Shown here: piece by piece, positions 51,692 through 59,762 of the stretch | How the letters are laid out: each line of letters starts with the position of its first letter | How positions within the stretch are numbered: the first letter of the stretch is position 1 | Assembly: GCA_938015445.1 (NCBI GenBank) | Contig: CALLPE010000016.1 | Coordinates: forward strand, 62,001-126,000 | Direction: 5' to 3' | Length of the DNA: 64,000 nucleotides | Source: an uncultured Pirellulales bacterium | Lineage (GTDB): Bacteria; Planctomycetota; Planctomycetia; Pirellulales; Thermoguttaceae | Notes under the pieces: generated by a model | Told to the model about the DNA's origin: nothing | Databases searched by the model: none | The model's input: the letters and a program-made list of their open reading frames with translations, nothing else | Made by a program: the position numbers and the translations under genes

Positions 51692-53890
51692 CTACCAGAA
51701 CAATATGTTTATCGCCACTAACACTATCGCCACTACCGCGGCCCAGAGCATTGGCCGTTCGTACCAGGGGCACGGGCCTTCGTCGGGCAGCGGGGTCAGT
51801 CCCATCACCAGGTTCTTCAGCTCCGATTCCGGCTTCGGCTTGGTGAACAGGCTGACCACCACGGCAACTATCACGCAAACGCACAGCGTCCAAAAGGCGC
51901 TGTACATGTTGACGGCCATCTCTTGGGCCTTTTCGGAACGCGCCACGTAGCGCACATGCGCCGGGTTGAAGGCCGCCGGATTGAAATAATGGACGATCTC
52001 GCTGGCTTCCACCTGTACGCCCGGAAGCAAAACCACCGCCGCGCCATCCACGCCGAAGCGGGTCTCGCGGCCGGTCTGCGCATCGACAACCTTTGGGGCT
52101 AGTACCCGCAGGTCGAACGGTTTTTCGCGGCCCGGATGCGGTACCTGCGGCGGCAAGTCGGTCGGCTGCTGGATAGTCCATTTGCCGGACAGGAAAACTA
52201 CGTTCTGAGACTGGCCGGGGATGGGCACGTTGGTCGCCAGCACTCTGCCGCGCTCCACGACAATCCTGGTAATGCGCTCTCGTCCCGCCGGATCCGTCTG
52301 GGACTGGAGCCGAACGATTGGTTCTTCCGCCCGAGCATTCCCATCTTCAGCCTGGTACTGGCGAATGATGATTTGCGGCTGGGGACGGTGGCCATCGGGA
52401 AAAGTATGGACGAAAACCCAGGTCGCCACCGAAAACAGGATGGCCACCAAAAATCCCCAAAAGCCCGCTGCCGGCGTGGCACGTTTCCACAACATTCCCA
52501 ATATTACGACCCCGAACAACGGCACGATGAAGAAGAACACCAGCACCTGCAAGAAAGCGAGGATGTTCCCGAACCAGAACAAGGTGTAAGCGGTACCGAT
52601 GGATATGAGCACGCCGACGATCGCACACCAGCGTCCCATTGCCACATAGTGCCGGTCCGAGGCGTTACGGTTGATCAGCGGTCGGTACACGTCGTAAGTC
52701 CATACGGTGGCGAACGCGCTGACGTTTCCGGCCATGCCGGACATGAATCCGGCGATCATGGCCGTGACGCCCAGCCCCAGCAACCCCGGTCCCAGATACT
52801 GGCCCATCAATAGCGGCAGCACGTCGTTGAAGGTGCGGTGGGTTATTTCGGCTCGGGGATCATTCTGCGGCACCAGCACCATCAGCGAGCCGTCCGGATT
52901 GGTCAGCACGGCCAAGCCGAGCAGTCCGGGAATGGTGACGATCAGGGGCACGCACATCTTCAGCACCGCGCCGATGACAGTGCCGTTTTGCGCCGAGCGT
53001 AGGCTCTTGGCCACAATTACCCGTTGCACCTGCAAGAAGTCGGTGCACCAGTAGCCGAAGCTGACGGCCAGTCCTAGCCCGAAGACCATGCCGAACCAAT
53101 CGATGCCCATCGGGTTGGCGTCGAACGAGCCTAGATTGCTCCACAAGCTGGTAAAATCGGCCCCTTGCAAGTTTGGATGGATGGCGCTGACGTTGTGGTT
53201 GATCTTTTCCATCATGCCTTTCCAGCCGCCGGCATGTATCAGGCCGAGGATGGGAATAAGTAGCGAGCCGAACCAGATGAGGAAGAACTGAAGCACTTCG
53301 TTGAACACCGCGGAGATCAAGCCGCCCAAGGCCACGTAAATGGCCACCGTCAGCGAAGCTACCCAGATGCTCGAATGTATGTCCCAGCCCAGCAACAGTT
53401 TCAACACTTTGGCCATGGCGAACATGCTCGCGCCGCTGACCAGCACCGTCATGAAGGCGAACGAAATGCCTGCCAGCAGTCGCGCGCCCTCGCCGTAGCG
53501 TAGTTTGAGGTATCCGGGCACGGAGTGCGTGCGGCAGATGTAATAGAACGGCATCATCACGATCGCCAGGAACAGAATGGCCGGGATAGCCCCGATCAGA
53601 TAGGCATGCGCGGCAAGCATCCCGTACTGATAGGCCATCGCCGACCAGCCCATGGTCTCCAGCGAGCTGAGATTGGCCGAAATGAAGCTCAGACCGGCGA
53701 TCCAGGCGGTCATCTTACGGCCAGCCAGAAAGAAGTCCTCTCCAGTGGCCGTGAACCTTTTCAAGTAGAAGCCGATGGCCAAGACGACCAGGAAGTAGAT
53801 GACAATGATCAGCCAATCGATCGGTCCGACCGGCAACAGACGTTCGGACTGCCCCAGAGCGTCCGTCGCAGCAAGTAACACCGCGTTCAA
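51692..53890 (-). CDS. Sodium/solute symporter (SSS family) with large soluble insertion
   Basis: A 732-residue membrane transporter. About 13 helices of the SSS core run from WLIIVIYFLVVLAIGFYLK through FFLAGRKMTAWIAGLSFISA, SFGYWCTDFLQVQR and MIAGFMSGMAGNVSAFATVW to residue 535. About 150 soluble residues follow (HTFPDGHRPQPQ to ARSEKAQEMA), then further helices (SAFWTLCVCVIVAVVVSL and a C-terminal one). SSS proteins import sugars, sialic acid, amino acids or similar with Na+; the substrate is unknown but the setting suggests a sugar. The start is TTG at 53890, chosen because GAGGAG lies exactly 7 bases upstream; an ATG-led longer frame would read through the upstream repeats. It is probably co-transcribed with the small membrane protein. 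Confidence 0.88.
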   Translation of the reverse strand: MNAVLLAATDALGQSERLLPVGPIDWLIIVIYFLVVLAIGFYLKRFTATGEDFFLAGRKMTAWIAGLSFISANLSSLETMGWSAMAYQYGMLAAHAYLIGAIPAILFLAIVMMPFYYICRTHSVPGYLKLRYGEGARLLAGISFAFMTVLVSGASMFAMAKVLKLLLGWDIHSSIWVASLTVAIYVALGGLISAVFNEVLQFFLIWFGSLLIPILGLIHAGGWKGMMEKINHNVSAIHPNLQGADFTSLWSNLGSFDANPMGIDWFGMVFGLGLAVSFGYWCTDFLQVQRVIVAKSLRSAQNGTVIGAVLKMCVPLIVTIPGLLGLAVLTNPDGSLMVLVPQNDPRAEITHRTFNDVLPLLMGQYLGPGLLGLGVTAMIAGFMSGMAGNVSAFATVWTYDVYRPLINRNASDRHYVAMGRWCAIVGVLISIGTAYTLFWFGNILAFLQVLVFFFIVPLFGVVILGMLWKRATPAAGFWGFLVAILFSVATWVFVHTFPDGHRPQPQIIIRQYQAEDGNARAEEPIVRLQSQTDPAGRERITRIVVERGRVLATNVPIPGQSQNVVFLSGKWTIQQPTDLPPQVPHPGREKPFDLRVLAPKVVDAQTGRETRFGVDGAAVVLLPGVQVEASEIVHYFNPAAFNPAHVRYVARSEKAQEMAVNMYSAFWTLCVCVIVAVVVSLFTKPKPESELKNLVMGLTPLPDEGPCPWYERPMLWAAVVAIVLVAINILFW

Positions 53891-54591
53891 GTTTCGGCTC
53901 CTCGTATAATCGTTGTCGGTTCGATGGCCGCCCACGTTTTGATGGCTGCCCATTGATGGCTGCGCGAGTTCACGCCGCTCGTTCTGTGCCCGTTCACGAG
54001 GCTCCGCCTGCGAGCGTCGTCTGCTTGATAGTTGCCGGCGATTACCCCGCATTTGATGGCTGCCCACGTTTACCCCGCATCAGCAACCGGGCCCAATCGG
54101 TAACGCTGGCGCAGCACAAGCCATGATTATTCCGCAAAACCTAGCCGTTGCAAGCCACTGACGGCCTTACAAGCAGTTACTGCCTTACTGCAAGCGATTT
54201 TAGACGAGGCAAAAAACTGGGGATAAGTCAGAGCCGGATATGACGAGCCTGACCGACATCCTCGGCGAATGAGGACCTTGTGCCCAAAACTCGTCCCAGT
54301 CTCAGAAGAGGTTCTGAAAAAACGGACTATCTTGGCACTTTCTGCTTGAGAAAGCGGTTAGTTCAACCTTCTGAGTTTTGGGTGCCAAAGCCTCTCATAG
54401 CTCTGCTTTTTCCTTATTTGGACGGCAAAGCCGACGTGTTCGGTAGCGGGGGAAAGACTTGCCTTACAGCTTACGAAATGCAGCCCACATACCCGGCTGG
54501 GATGGCCGTGCTACCATACTGGCCGCTGGACCGCACGGCGGGACAAGACAGCCGTTGTGCCTTGCCGCGGAGGCGGCACCGTTGCCCGAAC
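53891..54591. repeat. 701-base gap with dispersed short repeats and a palindromic element
   Basis: No gene is called. TGATGGCTGCCCA-type units occur at 53922, 53941, 53955 and 54054; the first and last are followed by ACGTTT. ACCCCGCAT flanks the last unit on both sides (54043 and 54072). A structured segment at 54279-54390 holds several nested inverted repeats. An open frame at 54280-54738 (plus) has no recognisable domain and runs into the antisense of the next gene. Confidence 0.5.
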
Positions 54592-55464
54592 TCAGCCAGC
54601 GTAGAACTGGCGGACGCGCATCAGTACATCGAAGCCACTGAGTTTAAGGCAGTCGTCGAAACATTCCAGCGCCGGATGGCCCTCGGGCAACAACTGATAG
54701 TTGCGCTTCACCGAGCCGATGATCATATCCAATCCTAGCGGCATCGCCCTGGTTAGAAAGGCGCTTTCCAGCGGCGCCTTGACCGGCGAGCCGTCGCGGC
54801 GCTTCGAGGGGAGCATCACCGTGAAGTTGCTCAAGCCCACTGAGCGGTGCGTGCCGGCGAACATCGGATCCTGATGCATCGTCTCCAACACGCTCATTAC
54901 ACGGTGGAGCTGGTTCTCGCAATCGCTGCCGATGGGGACGATGCCAGGGTCGAAGATGACGTCGTCGTTGGCAGCGTCGGGGACGACGCGGCGAAAAGCC
55001 TCTAGCAAATACCGAGCGGCTGCTAGGCTTTCGGCGGCAGTGCGGCAATGCTGCGAACGCCCTTCGACCACGTGCTCCGAGATGAGCAGTATCGGCCGAA
55101 ATGGCTGCACCCTATAAAGCTCGAACATCTCCGTGCGCAAGGATGTAACCGAATTGAGTATCGGCTTCCGCCCGCCCGCCCGGGCTGGATCGTAGGCCTT
55201 TAGCCCGGCCTGCGCAGTCTGGTAATCGGGGGTGTCGATGGCTAGCGGTTTGGCCGTGGCACGCTGGATTTGGCCGACCAATTCGGCCATTAGCTCGGGG
55301 GGCCGCGAGCCGATATTCACGTCGATGTAAGCTGCCCCAGCCTCGTCTTGCTGTCGGGCCAATTGCACGATCCCGGCAATGTCGCCGCAATCCAGCAACT
55401 GCTTTGTGGAAGGCACCGAATCGTTGATCGATTCACCGATGATGGTCAAACCAGGTATGGACAC
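54592..55464 (-). CDS. Methyltetrahydrofolate:corrinoid methyltransferase (pterin-binding)
   Basis: A 290-residue TIM barrel of the pterin-binding family, like the folate module of MetH and the AcsE/MeTr enzymes. Seen are LTIIGESINDSVPSTKQLL, GAAYIDVNIGS, KPLAIDTPDYQTAQAGL, GGRKPILNSVTS, DDVIFDPGIVPIGS and RSVGLSNFTVMLPSKRR. It would transfer the methyl group of methyltetrahydrofolate to a corrinoid protein; the gene 173 bases upstream on the same strand encodes just such a protein. The start is GTG at 55464 with GGAGG 7 bases upstream. No acetyl-CoA synthase genes are near, so a role in methionine synthesis is the simplest reading. Confidence 0.88.
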   Translation of the reverse strand: MSIPGLTIIGESINDSVPSTKQLLDCGDIAGIVQLARQQDEAGAAYIDVNIGSRPPELMAELVGQIQRATAKPLAIDTPDYQTAQAGLKAYDPARAGGRKPILNSVTSLRTEMFELYRVQPFRPILLISEHVVEGRSQHCRTAAESLAAARYLLEAFRRVVPDAANDDVIFDPGIVPIGSDCENQLHRVMSVLETMHQDPMFAGTHRSVGLSNFTVMLPSKRRDGSPVKAPLESAFLTRAMPLGLDMIIGSVKRNYQLLPEGHPALECFDDCLKLSGFDVLMRVRQFYAG

Positions 55465-55636
55465 GCAAGCACCTCCGTGATCGTGAAGAAAAGATGTCGG
55501 AAGCTTACAAAAAGCAGAATGTGCCGGGAACGGCTTAACTGGAACCGGAGTGCCGACGACTCATCGCACACGGCTGAGCGACACTACCCGCACGCTGCCC
55601 TAAGCTTTTGCCGTTCGGATGAACGTCAAGAGAGGG

Positions 55637-56278
55637 TCACGAGGCGGTCACGGCCACGAGCTTTCGGGCCACGGCCACTGCACCGCTGGCGTTGTCGCTG
55701 TAACCGTCGGCCCCGATCTGATCGGCATACTGCTGGGTGATCGGTGCGCCGCCCACCATCACCTTGGTGCGGTCGCGAATGCCCGCCTCCTCCAGGGCCT
55801 TGATCACTTTCTCCATCATCACCATGGTGGTCGTCAGCAGCGCTGACATGGCCACAATGGTGCCCTCCTGTTCGCGCGCCGCCTCGACGAACCGTTCCGG
55901 AGGCACGTCCACGCCCAGGTCGATCACCTGGAAGCCACCGCCTTCGAGCATCGAGGCCACCAAGTTCTTGCCGATGTCGTGCAGGTCGCCCTGCACCGTG
56001 CCGATGACGATCCTGCCCAGCGGCTTGGCTCCGCGCGAGACCAGCAGCGGGGTGATAAGCTCCAGCGAGGTTTTCATGGCCCGGGCGGCGATCAGCAACT
56101 CCGGTACGAAGTACTCGTTGCACTCGAAGCGTTTGCCCACTTCGTCCATCGCCGGAATCATATATTTCTGTACCAGCTCCATCGGATCGACGTTCTCGGC
56201 CAAGGCGGCTTTGGTGACTTCTTCGGCCTTTTTGGCGTTGCCTGTGACTATCGCTTGATACAGCTCGCTCAGGTCCAT
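55637..56278 (-). CDS. Corrinoid (B12-binding) methyl-carrier protein
   Basis: A 213-residue protein of the MtbC/MttC/MetH-B12 type. The N-terminal helical cap (about 1-85) includes LVQKYMIPAMDEVGKRFECN. The Rossmann B12-binding domain (about 88-210) has the DxHxxG motif GDLHDIGKN with the cobalt-ligating His100, then SALLTTTM and VMVGGAPITQQYADQIGADG. It carries a methyl group on cobalt between donor and acceptor methyltransferases. The ATG at 56278 has GGAGG 5 bases upstream. It is followed on the same strand by the methyltetrahydrofolate methyltransferase, its likely methyl donor. The acceptor enzyme may be the homocysteine methyltransferase at 24300. Confidence 0.9.
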   Translation of the reverse strand: MDLSELYQAIVTGNAKKAEEVTKAALAENVDPMELVQKYMIPAMDEVGKRFECNEYFVPELLIAARAMKTSLELITPLLVSRGAKPLGRIVIGTVQGDLHDIGKNLVASMLEGGGFQVIDLGVDVPPERFVEAAREQEGTIVAMSALLTTTMVMMEKVIKALEEAGIRDRTKVMVGGAPITQQYADQIGADGYSDNASGAVAVARKLVAVTAS

Positions 56279-56401
56279 TGGCGCCTCCGGTAACATTACG
56301 GTGCCGTTGATTGGTTGCCTTTTAATAATAGTTTTTAGCAACGCTTGCCACAAGCCACACGTAGAGAAACAATTCCCAGTGTTCTTCCACAGGCGTCTGC
56401 G

Positions 56402-57586
56402 ATGCAAACGATATACTTGGACCACAATGCCACCACGCCGGTTTTTCCGGAAGTAATGGAGGCCATGAACCGCACCTATGCCGAGCATCTGGCCAATCCA
56501 GCCAGCCAGCATCAGCCCGGCCAGCACGCCCGGCGAGTGCTGGAAGACGCCCGGCGCCGCATCGCCACCCTTTTGGGTGCCGACCTGGACACTCCTCAGC
56601 CCGACCGGCTGGTTTTTACCGCTAGCGCTACCGAGGCTAATAACTTGGCGATATTGGGGATCGCCCGGGCACTGTCAGAGCAGCCGGGTAGAATAATCAT
56701 CTCCTCGATCGAGCATGCCAGCGTCATCGGGCCTGCCGAGTCGCTATTGGAAGCAGGCTGGCGGCTGGACACCATCCCGGTAACAAGCCATGGGGTGGTT
56801 CGCGCCGACGCTCTAGCTGCGCTGCTGCGATCCATAGATTTAGATAGTGCCCAATCGCCGCGGCTGGTAAGTGTCATCTTGGGAAATCACGAAACCGGCG
56901 TGCTACAGCCGATGGCACAACTAGCCGCCATCTGCGCCGAGCACCACGTGCCAATGCACACCGATGCCGCCCAAGTCGTGGGAAAAGTGCCGGTCGATTT
57001 CCGCCGGCTGGGCGTAGCAGCGATGAGCTTCGGCGCCCACAAGTTCGGCGGCCCGGTAGGCATCGGGGGCCTGCTACTGCGGCACGATACGCCTATCCGA
57101 CCGATCATTTTCGGCGGGCATCATCAGGATGGTTTGCGTCCGGGCACCGAGTCGGTGGCCCTGGCCGTGGGCATGGCTGTAGCGCTGGAAATCTGCACTG
57201 CCCGGCGCGAGGAGCATTTCCAGCGGATGACGGCCCTGCGCGACCGTTTCGAGGCCCGCCTGAAGCACAACATTCCCGGCCTGGTGGTCCACGGCAGCGA
57301 CGCCACTCGCCTGCCGCACACCAGCAACATAGCATTCCCGGAGGTGGACGGCCAAGTGCTGTTGTTAGCGCTGAGCATGGCAGGCGTAGCCTGTTCGGCC
57401 GGGGCGGCTTGCTCCAGCGGCTCGACGGAAATATCGCCCACTTTGCTGGCTATGGGCGTGCCGTCGCAGGTTGCTGGCCGCTCGCTCCGCTTCAGTCTGG
57501 GGACCGGCACCACCGAAGCCGAGATCGACGAAGCCGTGGCCCGTATCACCCGGGTGTGGAGAGAACTGACCGGCACGGCCGCCTGA
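56402..57586 (+). CDS. Cysteine desulfurase (NifS/IscS type)
   Basis: A 394-residue class V PLP enzyme that removes sulfur from cysteine for iron-sulfur clusters or thiolation. Seen are the start YLDHNATTPVFPEVMEAM, FTASATEANNLAILG, the ISSIEHASV segment, HTDAAQVVGKVPVDF, the PLP lysine Lys214 in SFGAHKFGGP, and the sulfur-carrying Cys337 in GAACSSGSTEISPTLLAMG. A further Cys331 lies in GVACSAGAAC. FGGHHQDGLRPGTESVA is also typical. No IscU, SufB or tRNA-thiolation gene is adjacent. The ribosome binding site is weak. It is divergent from the corrinoid gene. Confidence 0.93.
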   Translation: MQTIYLDHNATTPVFPEVMEAMNRTYAEHLANPASQHQPGQHARRVLEDARRRIATLLGADLDTPQPDRLVFTASATEANNLAILGIARALSEQPGRIIISSIEHASVIGPAESLLEAGWRLDTIPVTSHGVVRADALAALLRSIDLDSAQSPRLVSVILGNHETGVLQPMAQLAAICAEHHVPMHTDAAQVVGKVPVDFRRLGVAAMSFGAHKFGGPVGIGGLLLRHDTPIRPIIFGGHHQDGLRPGTESVALAVGMAVALEICTARREEHFQRMTALRDRFEARLKHNIPGLVVHGSDATRLPHTSNIAFPEVDGQVLLLALSMAGVACSAGAACSSGSTEISPTLLAMGVPSQVAGRSLRFSLGTGTTEAEIDEAVARITRVWRELTGTAA

Positions 57587-57663
57587 GCGTCAAGCGTCCG
57601 CGGCCAGGCCGGGCCGTCGCTTGCCATGCTGTGCGGTACTGCCGCCCAGTACCGCGGAAGCCG

Positions 57664-58017
57664 TTACGGCGCCGAAGGGTTGGCCGCGGTTTGGCGGGCG
57701 TACTGCTGATCGGCCTCGCTGAGCAATTCCAGGGGCATCCCTTGCTTGATCCCATCCTTGCGCAAGATCCACACCCGGTCGCCCTCCAGGCTGATCATCG
57801 CCCCTTCTACTTTCGACTCGCCGGTGCGGTTGGTCCAGGTGCGCATAGGGCCAATGGTCTTGATTTGCTCGGCCTCGACTTCGATCTTCGGCCTTTGGGG
57901 ACGCTCTGCCTTGGTCTTCGGATCGTAGTATTCCTCCGGCAGCAGCTTGCGCGTACAGCCGGCAGTCGCCAGCAGCCAGACAAGCAACAGCGCTGAGAAA
58001 GCGGCAAGCGTTTTCAT
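57664..58017 (-). CDS. Lipoprotein with an SHD1-like domain
   Basis: A 117-residue lipoprotein. The signal peptide ends in LLATAGC (lipobox), followed by a charged spacer. The C-terminal 60 residues match the SHD1 (SLA1 homology 1) fold seen in many planctomycete surface proteins: RTWTNRTGESKVEGAMISLE, GDRVWILRKDG. In eukaryotes SHD1 binds peptide motifs; the bacterial role is unknown. GGAGGG lies 7 bases before the ATG. It is transcribed towards the 3' end of the cysteine desulfurase gene. Confidence 0.82.
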   Translation of the reverse strand: MKTLAAFSALLLVWLLATAGCTRKLLPEEYYDPKTKAERPQRPKIEVEAEQIKTIGPMRTWTNRTGESKVEGAMISLEGDRVWILRKDGIKQGMPLELLSEADQQYARQTAANPSAP

Positions 58018-58209
58018 GATCCGGCCCTCCGGATGCGCCGCAGCTTGGACCGATCATCCTGCCCCAGGCGACCAATCCCCAGTCCGACAGCGCGCAAAAA
58101 ACTCTGGCAGCCGAGCCGTTGCCCGGCAAACATGCTCACGCACGCCATCAGCGAGTAACGATCACTGGGCGATCATCAGTCGGTGACCGGGCACCGGCTT
58201 CAGCCAGAT

Positions 58210-59445
58210 TCACGGCAATTTTGGCGCATCTACTATAGGATACTCGCCCGACAGGGCCTTGAGGAACTCCACCAGGTCCTTGCGGTCCTGCTCGGTGAGC
58301 TTCGATTCTCTCACTGCTTTCAGCATCGGGGCCAGATTGGGGTTGTCCTTGCCGCCGTCGGCCATCAGCGCCACGGCCTCCTCCAGCGTAGCGGCGCTGC
58401 CGTCGTGAAAATATGGGGCGGTGTTGGCCACTTCGCGCAGATGCGGCACGCGGAACTTCCCCATGTCGGCCTGTTTGCCGGTCACTTCCATGCGCCCTTT
58501 ATCCGGCTCGGGCTTGTCGCTGCCCACACCAGCGTTGAAAAATCCCCAGTTGCTGAAAAGCGGCGGCGTGTGACAAACACGGCAATTGTCATTGAACAGC
58601 TCCAGTCCCCGCTTTTGTGCTTCGGTCAAAGCGTCCTTTTGCCCGGCCATATAGCGGTCGTAAGGCGAGTTTCCGCTGAGCACCGTGCGCTCGAATGCAG
58701 CGATGGCTTTCGCCACCCCTTCCTTGGTGATCTCCGTGCCAAAGACCTTCTTGAACATCTCGCGGTAACCATCGATCTTCGACAGGTCGGCGATCATCGC
58801 TTCCAGTTTGTGGCCCATCTCGATGGGATTCTCGATCGGCCCCAGGGCTTGCTCTTCCAGGGTGGCCGCCCGACCGTCCCAAAACTGGCTTTCGGCATAG
58901 GCCGCGTTGATTACCGTCGGCGCGTTGCGTCCGCCTCGCTGGCTGCCGATGCCTTCGCTGGTGGGCTTGTCCTCGGCCCAAGCCTTCTTCGGATCATGGC
59001 ACGTGGCACAGGATACCGTGCCGTCTTTGCTCAGCCGCGGATCGAAGTACAGCATCTTCCCCAATTCGACCTTCTCCGCTGTCATCGGATTGTCTTTCGG
59101 AATATTCAGGGGCGGTAAACCCAGCGGGATTTTCGGAAGCTCACTATCGCTTTGACCAGCCGGTTCGGTCGGAGGCACTTTGGGCGGCAACTGGGCCGAA
59201 GATTCCGGCGGCTCCTGGGGTACTTCGGCGGGAGGCTTGGTGGGTTGTTCAGGCTTTTCGGCCCGTTGTTCATCCGGCTTCTTGGTTTCTTCCGGTTTGC
59301 CCGTTTCCGACTTTGCCGGCTGTTGGGCTGTTGGTTTCTTAACCGGCTCGGCTGGCGGTTTCGCTCCGCCGCAGCCGACAGAGAACAACAACATCGTCAG
59401 ACCGGCGGCCAGACCCGCCGTGCAAAAGGTAACAAACTGTCGCAT
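58210..59445 (-). CDS. Di-haem cytochrome c peroxidase/MauG-like lipoprotein
   Basis: A 411-residue lipoprotein. The signal ends in LLFSVGC. A long Pro/Lys/Glu-rich spacer (about 20-110) tethers the enzyme to the membrane. The di-haem domain has CxxCH at 146-150 (CATCHDPKKAW) and 288-292 (CRVCHTPP). Family landmarks include KVELGKMLYFDPRLS, RNAPTVINAAY, WDGRAATLEEQALGPI, FERTVLSGNSPYDRYMAG and FRVPHLREVANTAPYFHDGS. It reduces hydrogen peroxide with electrons from small cytochromes in the periplasm, or performs MauG-like oxidation. GGGG lies 5 bases before the ATG at 59445. No electron donor gene is next to it. Confidence 0.92.
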   Translation of the reverse strand: MRQFVTFCTAGLAAGLTMLLFSVGCGGAKPPAEPVKKPTAQQPAKSETGKPEETKKPDEQRAEKPEQPTKPPAEVPQEPPESSAQLPPKVPPTEPAGQSDSELPKIPLGLPPLNIPKDNPMTAEKVELGKMLYFDPRLSKDGTVSCATCHDPKKAWAEDKPTSEGIGSQRGGRNAPTVINAAYAESQFWDGRAATLEEQALGPIENPIEMGHKLEAMIADLSKIDGYREMFKKVFGTEITKEGVAKAIAAFERTVLSGNSPYDRYMAGQKDALTEAQKRGLELFNDNCRVCHTPPLFSNWGFFNAGVGSDKPEPDKGRMEVTGKQADMGKFRVPHLREVANTAPYFHDGSAATLEEAVALMADGGKDNPNLAPMLKAVRESKLTEQDRKDLVEFLKALSGEYPIVDAPKLP

Positions 59446-59762
59446 AGCGTCCCCCCATCTGCCAGACAACTACTATCTCCAACGGACAAAAACGCAGATG
59501 TTTCGGCAAAACAAATCGAGTCGCGCGAAGAACTACTCTCCCACCTCAGCAACACCGAAGCTGTGGACTGCTTTTCTTAAGCCGAATTGTACGCGCGAAT
59601 TGTAGTGCAAACGGTTTCCGGCGGCAAGCAAGGGGCCAGCGCTCGGAAAAACCTGCCAGCCGTCGTACCATCTTCAGCCTGCTTCGCCTCTCACGACGCA
59701 AGCGCCTTTTGCAACGCAAGCAGCTTGCACAGCGAGAGTGGCTTCCACAAGGCGAATGACCT

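Noticed and set aside
51630..52181. Long frame giving the small membrane protein a 184-residue N-terminus
   Set aside because: That part is antisense-like frame noise inside the symporter gene; the two-helix protein has its own ATG at 51629.
53891..54067. N-terminal extension of the symporter to an ATG at 54067
   Set aside because: The extension is encoded by the repeat region and is highly charged; GAGGAG 7 bases before the TTG at 53890 and the start of the SSS fold fit the shorter form.
54280..54738. Open frame of 152 codons on the plus strand
   Set aside because: The first half lies in the palindromic element, the second half is antisense to the methyltransferase, and no family is recognisable.
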